From assembly GCF_011044255.1 (NCBI RefSeq), contig NZ_CP049107.1:2505501-2569500 (forward strand): 64,000 nt of DNA, read 5' to 3'. The notes under the pieces are model-generated. The model was given only the letters and a program-made list of their open reading frames with translations, had not been told where the DNA came from and did not search any database. Origin of the DNA: Rhizorhabdus phycosphaerae. GTDB taxonomy: Bacteria; Pseudomonadota; Alphaproteobacteria; Sphingomonadales; Sphingomonadaceae. A program made the translations under genes and the position numbers. Shown piece by piece: positions 46,971 through 56,336 of the stretch; the first letter of the stretch is position 1, and each line of letters begins with the position of its first letter.

Positions 46971-47698
46971 CCGCGCGCCACCCGCAGCGCTTCGGCGAGG
47001 TCGAGCCGCCCGTCATAGAGCGCGCGTCCCGTGATCACGCCCTCGATCCCGTCCGCCGCATGGGGGACCAGCGCCTCGATATCGGCGATGCTCGCCACGC
47101 CGCCGCTCGCAATGACCGGGATGCTGGCGTGGCGTGCGAGCGCGACCGTCGCCTCGACATTGCAGCCCTTGAGCAGGCCGTCGCGGCCGACATCGGTGAA
47201 GAGCAGCGAGGCGACTCCCGCATCGGCGAAGCGGTCGGCGAGATCTGTGATGCTGACGGTCGATACCTCTGCCCAGCCATGGGTTGCGACGAAGCCGTCG
47301 CGCGCGTCGACGCCGACGACGATGCGTCCGGGCAGCGCCTTCGCCGCTTCGCGCACCAGATCCGGGTTCTGCAGCGCGGCGGTGCCGATGATGACCCGTT
47401 CGACGCCCAGGTCCAGCCAGCGATCGATCCCGGCACGGTCGCGGATGCCGCCGCCGAGCTCGACCTTGCCCGGAAAGGCGCGGATGATCGCCTCGACCGC
47501 TTCCGCATTGACCGCACGGCCGGCAAAGGCGCCGTCGAGATCGACGACGTGCAGCCATTCGGCTCCCGCCTCGGCGAAGCGGCGGGCCTGGGCGGCAGGA
47601 TCGTCGCCATAGACGGTCGCCCGGTCCATGTCGCCCTCGGCCAGGCGGACGACCTGTCCGCCCTTCAGGTCGATGGCGGGAAAGACGATGATGCTCAT
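46967..47698 (-). CDS. hisA: ProFAR isomerase (phosphoribosylformimino-AICAR-P isomerase)
   Basis: Amadori isomerase of histidine biosynthesis, 243 residues, barrel fold related to His[19 protein letters not shown] supplies the catalytic Asp of strand 1; [13 protein letters not shown] and [16 protein letters not shown] are the phosphate loops. ATG 47698 is clear from its GGGAGGA nine bases upstream, a site supplied by the edge of the repeat element at 47708-47812. Ends with ATGA overlap to hisF. Confidence 0.96.
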   Translation of the reverse strand: MSIIVFPAIDLKGGQVVRLAEGDMDRATVYGDDPAAQARRFAEAGAEWLHVVDLDGAFAGRAVNAEAVEAIIRAFPGKVELGGGIRDRAGIDRWLDLGVERVIIGTAALQNPDLVREAAKALPGRIVVGVDARDGFVATHGWAEVSTVSITDLADRFADAGVASLLFTDVGRDGLLKGCNVEATVALARHASIPVIASGGVASIADIEALVPHAADGIEGVITGRALYDGRLDLAEALRVARG

Positions 47699-47707
47699 AT
47701 TCTTCAA

Positions 47708-47812
47708 TCCTCCCTGAAGGGGAGGGGGACCATGCGAAGCATGGTGGAGGGGTCTAAGCCCCCTCTCCCCTCCACCATCCTGCGGATGGTCCCCCTCCCC
47801 GTACCGGGGAGG
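47708..47812. repeat. Paired REP-like element, copy 3, inside the his operon
   Basis: Same family as the pairs at 35.7-36.1 kb. Unit a (47708-47753) has CTCCCTGAAGGGGAG-type and CCATGC-GAA-GCATGG hairpins; inverted unit b (47768-47812) has CCATCC-TGC-GGATGG and CTCCCCG/CGGGGAG. The spacer is only about 14 bases. It fills nearly all of the 130 bases between the hisH stop and hisA start, and its outer edge forms the hisA ribosome binding site. Confidence 0.82.
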
Positions 47813-47828
47813 ATCATGAACGGGTCGA

Positions 47829-48443
47829 TCATGGCTTCCATGCGAGGAAGCGCTCGAGGAAGGACAGGCCGTAAGCCTGGCTCTTCTCAGGATGGAACTG
47901 GACCCCGACGATGTTCGCGCGGCCGACCGCGCCGGTGACCGCTCCACCATGATCGGTGGTGGCGAGCCGCTCTGCCGGATCGGCGATGTCGAACGCATAG
48001 CTGTGCAGATAATAAGCTTCGCCGCGCTCGATCAGCGGATGATCGCCGGCCGGCAGCACGTCGTTCCAGCCCATATGCGGCACCTTATAGGCCGGCCCAG
48101 GCGTCAGCAGGCGCACGTCGCCGCCGATCCAGCCGAGTCCCGGCGTACGGCCATGTTCATGCCCGGCATCGGCGAGCAGCTGCATGCCCACGCAGACACC
48201 CAGGAAGGGTACGCCACGCCCGCGCACTGCCTGCTCCATCGCCTCGATCAGGCCGGAAACTGCCGACAGCCCCGCCATGCAGGCCGCAAAGGCGCCGACG
48301 CCGGGCAGCACGATCCGGTCGGCCTTCGCGATCAGATCGGGATCGGCGGTCACGGTCGGCGCACCACCGGCGGCCTTCAGCGCATTGTCGACCGAACGGA
48401 GATTGCCGGCACCATAGTCGATCAGCGCGATCGTCTCCGGCAC
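47829..48443 (-). CDS. hisH: Imidazole glycerol phosphate synthase, glutamine amidotransferase subunit
   Basis: Class I glutaminase that feeds ammonia to HisF. The 204-residue protein begins with GTG 48443, one base after the hisB stop, and reads PETIALIDYGAGNLRSVDNAL. The nucleophile is Cys84 in FLGVCVGMQLL; the His and Glu of the triad are in GVQFHPEKSQ. HMGWNDV is the usual HisH segment. Unusually, it is separated from hisA by a repeat element. Confidence 0.96.
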   Translation of the reverse strand: MPETIALIDYGAGNLRSVDNALKAAGGAPTVTADPDLIAKADRIVLPGVGAFAACMAGLSAVSGLIEAMEQAVRGRGVPFLGVCVGMQLLADAGHEHGRTPGLGWIGGDVRLLTPGPAYKVPHMGWNDVLPAGDHPLIERGEAYYLHSYAFDIADPAERLATTDHGGAVTGAVGRANIVGVQFHPEKSQAYGLSFLERFLAWKP

Positions 48444-48444
48444 C

Positions 48445-49032
48445 TCAGAGCATCCCCTTGGTCGACGGGATGGCATCGGCCTTGCGCGGATCGATCTCGA
48501 CCGCCGTGCGCAGCGCGCGCGCCAGCCCCTTGTAGCAGCTCTCGACGATATGGTGCTGGTTGGTCCCGTAGAGCGTCTCGACATGCAGCGTCAGCCCCGC
48601 CGCCTGGGCGAAGCTGTGGAACCAGTGCTCGATCAGCTCGGTGTCCCATTCGCCCAGGCGCGGCCCGGCCAGCGCGACCTTCCACACCAGATAGGGCCGC
48701 CCGGAAATGTCGAGCGCGACGCGGGTCAGCGTCTCGTCCATCGGCGCATAGGCATGGCCGTAGCGGGTGATGCCCTTCTTGTCGCCGAGCGCCTTGGCCA
48801 GCGCCTCGCCGATCGCGATGCCGCAATCCTCGGTCGTGTGGTGCTGGTCGATGTGGAGGTCGCCGACGATCCGCACCTTGAGGTCGATCAGCGAATGGCG
48901 CGACAGCTGCTCGAGCATATGATCGAAGAAACCGATGCCGGTCGACACATCATAGGTGCCGGTCCCATCCAGGTTCAGCTCGACCGAAATGTCGGTTTCG
49001 CTGGTCTTTCGCACGATCGATGCGGTCCGCAT
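48445..49032 (-). CDS. hisB: Imidazoleglycerol-phosphate dehydratase
   Basis: Manganese enzyme of histidine biosynthesis, 195 residues, the monofunctional form without the phosphatase half of E. coli HisB. Metal-ligand motifs are [12 protein letters not shown] and the later [18 protein letters not shown], with FFDHML near residue 40. ATG 49032 has GAGGGAT upstream, and earlier in-frame codons are not conserved. It is the first gene of hisBHAF and divergent from sspB. Confidence 0.96.
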   Translation of the reverse strand: MRTASIVRKTSETDISVELNLDGTGTYDVSTGIGFFDHMLEQLSRHSLIDLKVRIVGDLHIDQHHTTEDCGIAIGEALAKALGDKKGITRYGHAYAPMDETLTRVALDISGRPYLVWKVALAGPRLGEWDTELIEHWFHSFAQAAGLTLHVETLYGTNQHHIVESCYKGLARALRTAVEIDPRKADAIPSTKGML

Positions 49033-49150
49033 GGCCCATCCCTCTGCTCTGTGGCAAAAGCTCCACAGCAATGCGCGCCGCTATAGCGAGGTTGCGCCGC
49101 GCTGCAACGCACGACTTGACCCGGCGCTTTCGCACGTCCACCAAAGCGCC

Positions 49151-49633
49151 ATGAGCGACCAAGCGCCCGACAGCCTGATTCCGTATGACGAGATCGTCCA
49201 GGAGGCGCTGCGCGCCGTCGTGGGCCGTGTGCTGGGCGAGGTCGAGGCGGCCGGCGGCCTGCCGGGCGACCATCATTTCTACATCACCTTCAAGACTCAA
49301 GGTGCGGGCGTCGACATCCCTCGCCATCTGGTCGAGCGCTTCCCGGACGAGATGACGATCGTCATCCAGAACCGTTTCTGGGAACTGCGGGTAAAGCCCG
49401 ACGGATTCGAGGTCGGCCTGTCGTTCAACCAGGTCCCGGCCAAGCTGATCATCCCGTTCGCAGCGGTCACCGGGTTCGTCGATCCGGCGGTCAACTTCGC
49501 GCTGCAGTTCCAGGCGCAGGTCGACGACGCCGAGGAAGACACCGAGCATAGCTCGGCCGGCAATGATTCGCCCGTCGAACCGGTCGAGGACGGCTCCAAC
49601 GTCGTCTCGGTCGACTTCACCCGCAAGAAATAG
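49151..49633 (+). CDS. sspB: ClpXP adaptor SspB (alpha type)
   Basis: Predicted to deliver ssrA-tagged and other substrates to ClpXP. The 160-residue protein has the conserved fold segments [32 protein letters not shown] and ALQFQ. A flexible acidic linker follows, then the C-terminal tail [10 protein letters not shown], which corresponds to the ClpX-binding (XB) peptide. ATG 49151 is used; no strong ribosome binding site is seen. Divergent from hisB. Confidence 0.92.
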   Translation: MSDQAPDSLIPYDEIVQEALRAVVGRVLGEVEAAGGLPGDHHFYITFKTQGAGVDIPRHLVERFPDEMTIVIQNRFWELRVKPDGFEVGLSFNQVPAKLIIPFAAVTGFVDPAVNFALQFQAQVDDAEEDTEHSSAGNDSPVEPVEDGSNVVSVDFTRKK

Positions 49634-49721
49634 TCGCACCCGGCCGCAGGCGACGGGCCTCGCGGCTATTGCCGATACCGAGTGCCGCCCCCAGATCTCC
49701 TCCGGGGCACCGGAGAATGAG

Positions 49722-51116
49722 ATGACGAGCGACAGCCGTATCGAGAGCGACAGTTTCGGGCCCATCGCGGTGCCCGGGCACGCCTATTGGGGCGCGCAGA
49801 CCCAGCGCTCGATCGAAAATTTTCCCTTTGGCGCGGAAGAGCGCATGCCGATCGGCATCGTCCATGCGCTGGCGATCGTGAAGCGCGCGGCGGCGCGGAT
49901 AAACCGGCGACACGGCCTCGACGCGGCCGTGGCCGACGCGATCGACCGGGCCGCGGCCGAGGTTATCGACGGGCATCTCGACGCGCATTTCCCGCTCGTC
50001 ATCTGGCAGACCGGCTCCGGCACCCAGAGCAATATGAACGTCAACGAGGTGATCGCCGGCCGGGCGAACGAGATCCTGACCGGCACGCGCGGCGGCAAGT
50101 CGCCGGTCCATCCGAACGATCACGTCAACATGGGCCAGTCGTCGAACGACAGCTTTCCGACGGCGCTGCATGTCGCGGCGGCGATCGCCGTCCATCGCGA
50201 CCTCTATCCCGCGCTCGAACGGATGGAGAGCGCCCTGATCGCCAAGGTCGAGGCCTGGGAAGACATCGTAAAGATCGGCCGAACCCATTTGCAGGATGCG
50301 ACGCCGCTGACGCTGGGCCAGGAATTCTCCGGCTATGCCGCGCAGCTCATCGCCGCCCGCCGCCGCATCGAGGGCGCCGTCAACGGCGGCATCGTCAAGC
50401 TGGCACAGGGCGGAACCGCGGTCGGCACCGGCCTTAACGCCGCGCCCGGCTTCGCCGAGGACATGGCGGCGGGGATCGCGGCGCTGACCGGCCTCGACTT
50501 CGTGACCGCACCCAACAAGTTCGAGGCGCTCGCCTCGAACGACGCACTCGTCCATCTGTCGGCTGCGCTGGCGACGCTGGCGGTATCGCTCACCAAGATC
50601 GCCAACGACATCCGCCTGCTGGGATCGGGCCCGCGCTCGGGCCTGGGCGAGCTCATCCTGCCCGAGAACGAACCGGGCAGCTCGATCATGCCGGGCAAGG
50701 TCAATCCGACCCAGTGCGAGATGCTGACGATGGTCGCGGCGCAGGTGATCGGCAATCATCAGGCGGTCACCATCGGTGGCCTGCAGGGGCATCTCGAGCT
50801 CAACGTGTTCAAGCCGCTGATCGGCGCAGGGGTGCTGCGGTCGATTTCGCTGCTGGCGACGGGCATGCAGAGCTTCACCGAACGAACACTCGATGGCCTG
50901 GAGCCCGACCGCACGCGGATCTCCGACCTCGTCGGGCGGTCGCTGATGCTGGTGACCGCGCTCGCGCCGGAGATCGGCTATGACAATGCCGCGAAGATCG
51001 CCAAACACGCCCATCATCACGGCATGACGCTGAAGGAGGCAGGGCTCGCCCTCGGCCTGATCGATGCGGAGCGCTTCGATCGCATCGTCCGGCCCGAAGC
51101 GATGGTCGGCCGATGA
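49722..51116 (+). CDS. fumC: Class II fumarate hydratase
   Basis: Oxygen-stable fumarase of the TCA cycle, 464 residues. Family marks are [54 protein letters not shown] and the superfamily signature [15 protein letters not shown] (about 319-333). GGAGAA lies a few bases before ATG 49722. Cytoplasmic homotetramer by family. A small protein gene follows after 68 bases. Confidence 0.96.
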   Translation: MTSDSRIESDSFGPIAVPGHAYWGAQTQRSIENFPFGAEERMPIGIVHALAIVKRAAARINRRHGLDAAVADAIDRAAAEVIDGHLDAHFPLVIWQTGSGTQSNMNVNEVIAGRANEILTGTRGGKSPVHPNDHVNMGQSSNDSFPTALHVAAAIAVHRDLYPALERMESALIAKVEAWEDIVKIGRTHLQDATPLTLGQEFSGYAAQLIAARRRIEGAVNGGIVKLAQGGTAVGTGLNAAPGFAEDMAAGIAALTGLDFVTAPNKFEALASNDALVHLSAALATLAVSLTKIANDIRLLGSGPRSGLGELILPENEPGSSIMPGKVNPTQCEMLTMVAAQVIGNHQAVTIGGLQGHLELNVFKPLIGAGVLRSISLLATGMQSFTERTLDGLEPDRTRISDLVGRSLMLVTALAPEIGYDNAAKIAKHAHHHGMTLKEAGLALGLIDAERFDRIVRPEAMVGR

Positions 51117-51184
51117 TTCGGCCTGCATCCGGAACTTTCCCCACCCGTCGGGCGATTCCCCGCCGACAGATCAAGGAGACATCT

Positions 51185-51394
51185 ATGTTCGGCAAGCTTC
51201 TCGGCGCGTTCATCGGCAGCAAGATCGACAAGCGGGACGGACGCGGCGGCGTCAAGGGCGCGGTGATCGGGGCCGTCGCAGCAGGCGCGATCCGGCGTGC
51301 CGGTCCGCTCGGACTGCTGCTGGGCGGGGCCTATGTCGCCAAGAAGGCGTTCGACAAGCGCAAGGCCGGTCGGCCCGGCGCACCGCGCAGCTGA
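51185..51394 (+). CDS. Small Gly/Ala-rich basic protein of unknown function
   Basis: A 69-residue frame begins at ATG 51185 with a very good AGGAGA five bases upstream. It reads MFGKLLGAFIGSKIDKRDG, then a Gly/Ala-rich hydrophobic centre (GAVIGAVAAGAIRRAGPLGL plus LLGGAYVAKKAF) and a basic tail. The pattern suggests a small membrane-associated or glycine-zipper-like protein. I do not recognise a named family. A 13-bp hairpin follows its stop. Confidence 0.72.
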   Translation: MFGKLLGAFIGSKIDKRDGRGGVKGAVIGAVAAGAIRRAGPLGLLLGGAYVAKKAFDKRKAGRPGAPRS

Positions 51395-51405
51395 CGCGAC
51401 CGCGC

Positions 51406-51439
51406 GCCATCGACCCGGGGCATTCGCCGGGTCGATGGC
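51406..51439 (+). terminator. Hairpin after the small Gly-rich protein gene
   Basis: GCCATCGACCCGG and CCGGGTCGATGGC form a perfect 13-bp stem with an 8-base loop, 11 bases after the stop and 46 before gmk. No T-run follows. Confidence 0.55.
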
Positions 51440-51484
51440 GATTCGGGCGTTGACGAGCCGGGCCATGGCGGGGCAAGTGCCGCC

Positions 51485-52126
51485 ATGGCTCATAGTTCGT
51501 TCAAGCGCCGCGGCGTCCTGTTCATCCTTTCCTCGCCCTCGGGGGCTGGCAAGTCGACGATCGCGCGACGCCTGCTGGCATCCGATTCCAATCTGAAGAT
51601 GTCGGTCTCGGCGACGACCCGACCGATGCGCCCCGGCGAGGTGGATGGCGTCGACTATCATTTCGTTGATCTCGAGAAGTTCCGCGAAATGGTGGCCGAC
51701 CACCAGTTCCTCGAATGGGCGCATGTCTTCAACCACCGCTATGGCAGCCCCGCCCGGCCGATCGAGGAGATGCTCAGCTCCGGCCTCGACGTGCTGTTCG
51801 ACATCGACTGGCAGGGTGCCCAGCAACTCTACCAGACCTGTGGCGGGGATGTTGTGCGCGTGTTCATCCTGCCGCCATCGATGCCCGAGCTGGAGAACCG
51901 CCTGCGCACGCGCGGCACAGACAGCGAGGAGGTCATCACCGGCCGGATGCAGCGTGCTGCCGCCGAGGTGAGCCACTGGGACGGCTATGATTATGTCCTG
52001 CTCAACGACGATATCGATCGCTGCTTCGGCGAGGTTCAGCACATTTTGGAGGCGGAGCGGCTCAAGCGCCACCGCCAGACGGGCCTGATCGGGTTCATCC
52101 GGAAACTGACTACCCCGGCATCCTGA
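51485..52126 (+). CDS. gmk: Guanylate kinase
   Basis: Phosphorylates GMP to GDP. The 213-residue protein has the P-loop SSPSGAGKST (16-25) and the GMP-binding signature SATTRPMRPGEVDGVDYHFV, then VLFDIDWQGAQQL and the lid region. A basic N-terminal MAHSSFKRRG precedes the core. It is transcribed alone or with the preceding small gene. Confidence 0.97.
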   Translation: MAHSSFKRRGVLFILSSPSGAGKSTIARRLLASDSNLKMSVSATTRPMRPGEVDGVDYHFVDLEKFREMVADHQFLEWAHVFNHRYGSPARPIEEMLSSGLDVLFDIDWQGAQQLYQTCGGDVVRVFILPPSMPELENRLRTRGTDSEEVITGRMQRAAAEVSHWDGYDYVLLNDDIDRCFGEVQHILEAERLKRHRQTGLIGFIRKLTTPAS

Positions 52127-52246
52127 TCCGCATCTCGCCTCTCCTTCGCCACCATCCGGGGGCCAATTACAACGCTCCGGCGACTCTCGGCTTGCACGAT
52201 CCTCATGCTGCCATAGCGTGACGGCATAGTCTGCGGAGGGTCCGGA

Positions 52247-52810
52247 ATGGCCAAAACCTTGTTCGGCGGCGTGCTTGGCGGCGTCGCGCTCTATCTGATC
52301 GGGTTCCTCTTCTGGGGAACACCGCTCTCACGGCTCGCCTTCAACCGGCTGGAAGAGCCCCAGACGGCAGCCCTGCAACAGGCCATGGCCGAGACGCTCA
52401 CTGCCAGCGGCACCGGCACCTATCTGATTCCCGCCACGGGCACTGCAGCGGGCGATCTGCTCTATGCGCGCGGGCCGATCGCCACGGTGCACTTCAACAG
52501 CGGCGGCTTTCCCGTGGTCGACACCGGGTCGCTCGGCACCGGCCTCCTCCTCGCCATCGTCACCGGGTTCGTGATGGCGCTCGCCCTCGGCGCGGTGGGC
52601 GCACGCGTGTCCGACTTCATCAGCCGGGCGCGCATCGCGATCGGCTTCGCGCTGGCAGCCGCCCTCTACATCGATATCGGCCAGCCGGTGTTCAACCATT
52701 ATGGCTATGGCTACTGGATCTACATGTTCTTCAGCGACTTCATCGGCCTGTCTGTCGCCGGCCTGATCATCGCGCGATGGTTCCTGCCACGCGGCGGCAT
52801 CCAGAGCTGA
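52247..52810 (+). CDS. Four-helix integral membrane protein, function unknown
   Basis: 187 residues with hydrophobic segments at about 5-24, 93-118, 125-143 and 152-177 and a 65-residue loop after the first helix, probably periplasmic. The loop carries ETLTASGTGTYLIPATG. I do not recognise a named family beyond a general resemblance to small conserved hypothetical membrane proteins of sphingomonads. GGAGGGT precedes ATG 52247. Convergent with pepN. Confidence 0.72.
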   Translation: MAKTLFGGVLGGVALYLIGFLFWGTPLSRLAFNRLEEPQTAALQQAMAETLTASGTGTYLIPATGTAAGDLLYARGPIATVHFNSGGFPVVDTGSLGTGLLLAIVTGFVMALALGAVGARVSDFISRARIAIGFALAAALYIDIGQPVFNHYGYGYWIYMFFSDFIGLSVAGLIIARWFLPRGGIQS

Positions 52811-52843
52811 GTCCGGCAGAGCTAAGTCCGACAGAGCTGAAAC
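52804..52843 (+). repeat. Short tandem 15-base repeat at the gene end
   Basis: AGAGCTGAGTCCGGC, AGAGCTAAGTCCGAC and AGAGCTGAAACCG follow one another with a 15-base period, starting at the last sense codons and running past the TGA at 52808. Each copy presents TGA or TAA in the reading frame of the upstream gene. Confidence 0.6.
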
Positions 52844-52847
52844 CGTG

Positions 52848-52868
52848 CGGGGCGGCCGGGCCGCCCCG
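52848..52868. terminator. Hairpin between the membrane protein gene and pepN
   Basis: CGGGGCGGC (52848-52856) and GCCGCCCCG (52860-52868) form a 9-bp stem with a tight 3-base loop between convergent genes. No T-run. Confidence 0.5.
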
Positions 52869-52874
52869 TGGCCG

Positions 52875-55472
52875 TCAGGCGAGGCTTTTAGAGACCTGCT
52901 CGAACATGTCCTTCGACAGGCCCGGCGAATCGAGCAGCCGCTGCAGTTCGGCCCGCATCAGCGCGGCGCGCGCCTCGTCGAAGCGGCGCCAGCGCCCGAG
53001 CGGGGGCACGAGCTTCGCGGCGGTCTGCGGATTGAGCGCGTCGACCTTGAGCAGCATGTCGGCGAGGAAACGATAACCGCGCCCGCTGGCTTCGTGGAAG
53101 ATCAGCTGGTTGCCCGCCATCGCCCCCACCAGCGACCGCAGCCGGTTCGGGTTGGTCAGGGTGAAGTCGGGGTGATGCGACAGCGCCTCGACCCGGTCGA
53201 GCGTGTCGGGACGGATCGAGAAAGCCTGGGTCGAGAACCATTTGTCGAGGACGAGGCCGTTGCCGCGGAAGCGATCGTAAAAGGCGTCGACGACGATGTC
53301 GCGCTCGGCCGCCATGCTGTTCGCCAGCACGCCGAACGCGCCTTGGCGATCGGTCATGTTGGTCGCCTCCCGGAACTGCGCCAGCGCCAGCGCAGGCGCA
53401 TCCTCCGCCCCGCTCGCCATGATGAAGCCGAGCGCGATCGTGCGCAGGCGCCGTGCGCCCTTGGCCTGGGGGGTTAGCTCGAAACGATCGGCCTGCGAGC
53501 GCGCATAGGCGTCGCGCCAGGCCTCTTCCAGCTCGCGACCCAGCGCACGGCGCAGCGCCTCGCGCGCCTGGTGGATCGCCTCGGGGTCAACCATCGGCAT
53601 CTGGTCGCCGATGAAGGACTCGGACGGCAGCAACATGGTCTCGCCGATGAAGGCCGCATCGAGCGACGGATCGGTCAGCGTGTTGCGCACCGCGTCGACG
53701 ACCGGACCATGGTCCGCCTCTCCGGTGGCGACGGCCGACACCAGCGTATCGACCATCAACTGCTGCATCGCCTCATAGCGGGCGAAGGGATCGTCATCAT
53801 GTGCCGAGAGAAAGGCGAGGTCGGCCGGGGAACGGTCGGACTCGATCACGACCGGCGCGGAGAAGCCGCGATTGATCGACAGGATCGGGCGTTCGCCGAT
53901 GCCCTCGAACAATATTTCGTGGCGCTCCCCGTCGAGCACGACCAGCCGCTCCTCCTCGAACTTGCGCTGCGAGCGCTCGCAGAACAGCGCGATGCGCAGG
54001 GGGATCGGCATCGGCTGCTTGTCGGGCTGGCCCGGCGTCGGCGGGACCGATTGCTCGAGCGTCAACAGAGCACGCCCCCCGGCGGGCTCATGGCTCAGGC
54101 GGGCGCGCACGCGCGGCGTGCCGGCCTGCGAATACCAGAGACGGAACTGCGTCAGGTCGGCTCCGCTAGCATCCTCCATCGCCAGCACGAAATCCTCGCA
54201 GGTGGCTGCGGTGCCGTCGTGGCGCGAGAAATAGAGATCCGAACCCGCCCGGAACTTCTGCGGACCCAGCATCGTGTGCAGCATCCGGATGATCTCGGCG
54301 CCCTTGTTGTAGACCGTCGCGGTGTAGAAGTTCGAGATCTCGATATAGCTTTCCGGCCGGATCGGATGGGCGAGCGGCCCCGCATCCTCGGGAAACTGCA
54401 CCGCGCGCAACAGGCGCACATCCTCAATCCGCTTGACCGCCGCCGACCCTTGGTCCGCAGTGAAGCACTGGTCGCGGAAGACCGTGAAGCCTTCCTTCAG
54501 CGACAGCTGGAACCAGTCTCGGCAGGTAACGCGATTGCCCGACCAGTTGTGGAAATATTCGTGCGCGACCACCCCCGACACGCCATCATAATCGATGTCG
54601 GTCGCGGTTTCCGGGTCGGCGAGGATGTAGCGCGAATTGAAGATGTTGAGGCTCTTGTTCTCCATCGCCCCGAAATTGAAATCGGACACGGCGACGATGT
54701 TGAACTCACCCAGATCATATTCGCGGCCATAGACCTTTTCATCCCAGGCCATCGACGCCTTGAGCGCCTGCATCGCATGCTCGGTCTTGGGCAGGTCGCT
54801 CTCGACCACCCAGATGGCAAGCTTGACCTCACGCCCGCTGCGCGTCGTGAAGCTGTCAATGTTCGCAGCGAGATTGGCCGCGACCAGCGCGAACAGATAG
54901 CTGGGCTTGGGGAAGGGATCGGTCCATTCGGCGTAATGACGCCCGCCGTCGAGGGACCCGCTGTCGGTCAGGTCGCCATTGGACAGCAGCACCGGAAAGC
55001 GCTCGCGATCGGCTTCGAGCCGCACGACATAGCGACTGAGCACATCGGGCCGGTCGACTGCGAAGATCATCCGGCGGAAGCCTTCGGGCTCGCACTGGGT
55101 GCACAGATTGCCGCCCGAGGCATAGAGCCCCATCAGCTGCGAATTGGCTTCGGGCGCGATCTCGACCTGAGTCTCGACGACATGGCTGTCTCCCGGAAGG
55201 TCGATCAGCAGATCGGGCCCATCCATCCGCCACGCGTCGGCCTGCGGCTCTCCGTCGATCAGAAGCTGGAGCGGGGTGAGCCCGTCGCCGTTCAGGCGCA
55301 GCGGACGGCCATGCTCGCCGTTGCGCGTGACGCTGAGCCGGCCTGTGACAAGCGTCTTCGCCGGATCCAGCCGGAAATCGAGGTGGACATCGGGCACCAG
55401 CCAGTCGGGCCGGCGATACTCCTCGCGGCGGATGGCGGATGGGGCGGCGGCGGCGGATTGAGCGTCGAGCAT
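52875..55472 (-). CDS. pepN: Aminopeptidase N (M1 metallopeptidase)
   Basis: Broad-specificity zinc aminopeptidase of 865 residues, the length of the E. coli PepN type. GAMEN exopeptidase motif at 268-272; zinc site HEYFH at 304-308 with the third ligand Glu327 in LSLKEGF. The C-terminal superhelical region (TDRQGAFGVLANSMA, FTLTNPNRLRSLVGA) is complete. There is no signal peptide, so it is cytoplasmic and probably works in peptide recycling. Divergent from the SDR gene. Confidence 0.96.
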   Translation of the reverse strand: MLDAQSAAAAPSAIRREEYRRPDWLVPDVHLDFRLDPAKTLVTGRLSVTRNGEHGRPLRLNGDGLTPLQLLIDGEPQADAWRMDGPDLLIDLPGDSHVVETQVEIAPEANSQLMGLYASGGNLCTQCEPEGFRRMIFAVDRPDVLSRYVVRLEADRERFPVLLSNGDLTDSGSLDGGRHYAEWTDPFPKPSYLFALVAANLAANIDSFTTRSGREVKLAIWVVESDLPKTEHAMQALKASMAWDEKVYGREYDLGEFNIVAVSDFNFGAMENKSLNIFNSRYILADPETATDIDYDGVSGVVAHEYFHNWSGNRVTCRDWFQLSLKEGFTVFRDQCFTADQGSAAVKRIEDVRLLRAVQFPEDAGPLAHPIRPESYIEISNFYTATVYNKGAEIIRMLHTMLGPQKFRAGSDLYFSRHDGTAATCEDFVLAMEDASGADLTQFRLWYSQAGTPRVRARLSHEPAGGRALLTLEQSVPPTPGQPDKQPMPIPLRIALFCERSQRKFEEERLVVLDGERHEILFEGIGERPILSINRGFSAPVVIESDRSPADLAFLSAHDDDPFARYEAMQQLMVDTLVSAVATGEADHGPVVDAVRNTLTDPSLDAAFIGETMLLPSESFIGDQMPMVDPEAIHQAREALRRALGRELEEAWRDAYARSQADRFELTPQAKGARRLRTIALGFIMASGAEDAPALALAQFREATNMTDRQGAFGVLANSMAAERDIVVDAFYDRFRGNGLVLDKWFSTQAFSIRPDTLDRVEALSHHPDFTLTNPNRLRSLVGAMAGNQLIFHEASGRGYRFLADMLLKVDALNPQTAAKLVPPLGRWRRFDEARAALMRAELQRLLDSPGLSKDMFEQVSKSLA

Positions 55473-55544
55473 GCGGTTGGTCTAATCCCGCTGTGGGCGA
55501 CAAACAATGGTGGCGAGCGCAGGGCGACGCGCTAGATCGATGCC

Positions 55545-56336
55545 ATGACGACGCTTCTTATCTTCGGCCCCGGCTACACCGCCTCGCGCATTGCCGCAGA
55601 GGCGCAGCGCTGCGGCTTCGTGGTCGAACGCATCGGCCGCGCCGCGCTTCGGGACCGACAGGCCGTTGGCGAGGCGATCCGCCGGGCCTCGCACATCCTC
55701 TCCTCCGTTCCGCCGGAGGGTGATGTCGACCCGGTGCTCAACATGCACGGCGAGGCGCTGGCCGGCGCGCGGGCGGCATGGATCGGCTATCTGTCCTCGA
55801 CCGGCGTTTACGGCGATGCCGGTGGCGCCTGGGTCGACGAATCCACCCCGGTCGGTCGGGGCCGGCGGACCGCTCGTACCGCAGCCGATCAGCAGTGGGC
55901 GGCGCTGCATCCGCAAGCACGCATCTTCCGCCTCCCCGGCATCTACGGACCGGGCCGATCGCCGCTCGACCGGGTCCGCGCCGGCCAGGCCCACCGCGTC
56001 GACGTGCCGGGCCAGGTCTTCAGCCGCGTCCATGTCGACGACATCGTCGGTGCCGTCATCGCCAGCTTCGACCGCGGACCGCCCGGCGCCTACAATGTCG
56101 CCGATGACCGCCCCGCGAGCCAGAACAGCGTCATCGAGGCCGCCTGCCGCCTGCTGGGCATGGCCCCTCCCCCGCTGCTGCCGATCGAGCAGGCCGGCCT
56201 CTCGCCAATGGCGCGGGCCTTCTATGCGGAGAACAGGCGGGTTGCCAACGGCAAGGCCCGGCGCCTGCTCGGCTGGGTTCCGCGCTACCCGGATTACAGC
56301 GCAGGGCTCGCCGCTTTGCTGGCCGAAGGCGCCTAG
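55545..56336 (+). CDS. SDR/NAD-dependent epimerase-type protein (YeeZ-like)
   Basis: 263-residue Rossmann-fold protein. The N-terminal LLIFGPGYTASRIAAEA is the nucleotide-binding loop in the form used by YeeZ-like atypical SDRs, and LSSTGVYGD is the active-site strand, with SSTGVYG replacing the usual S-Y-K catalytic arrangement. A YNVADDRPASQNSVIEAAC segment is typical of extended SDRs. The substrate is unknown. Its stop codon overlaps the convergent DMT gene by four bases. Confidence 0.8.
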   Translation: MTTLLIFGPGYTASRIAAEAQRCGFVVERIGRAALRDRQAVGEAIRRASHILSSVPPEGDVDPVLNMHGEALAGARAAWIGYLSSTGVYGDAGGAWVDESTPVGRGRRTARTAADQQWAALHPQARIFRLPGIYGPGRSPLDRVRAGQAHRVDVPGQVFSRVHVDDIVGAVIASFDRGPPGAYNVADDRPASQNSVIEAACRLLGMAPPPLLPIEQAGLSPMARAFYAENRRVANGKARRLLGWVPRYPDYSAGLAALLAEGA

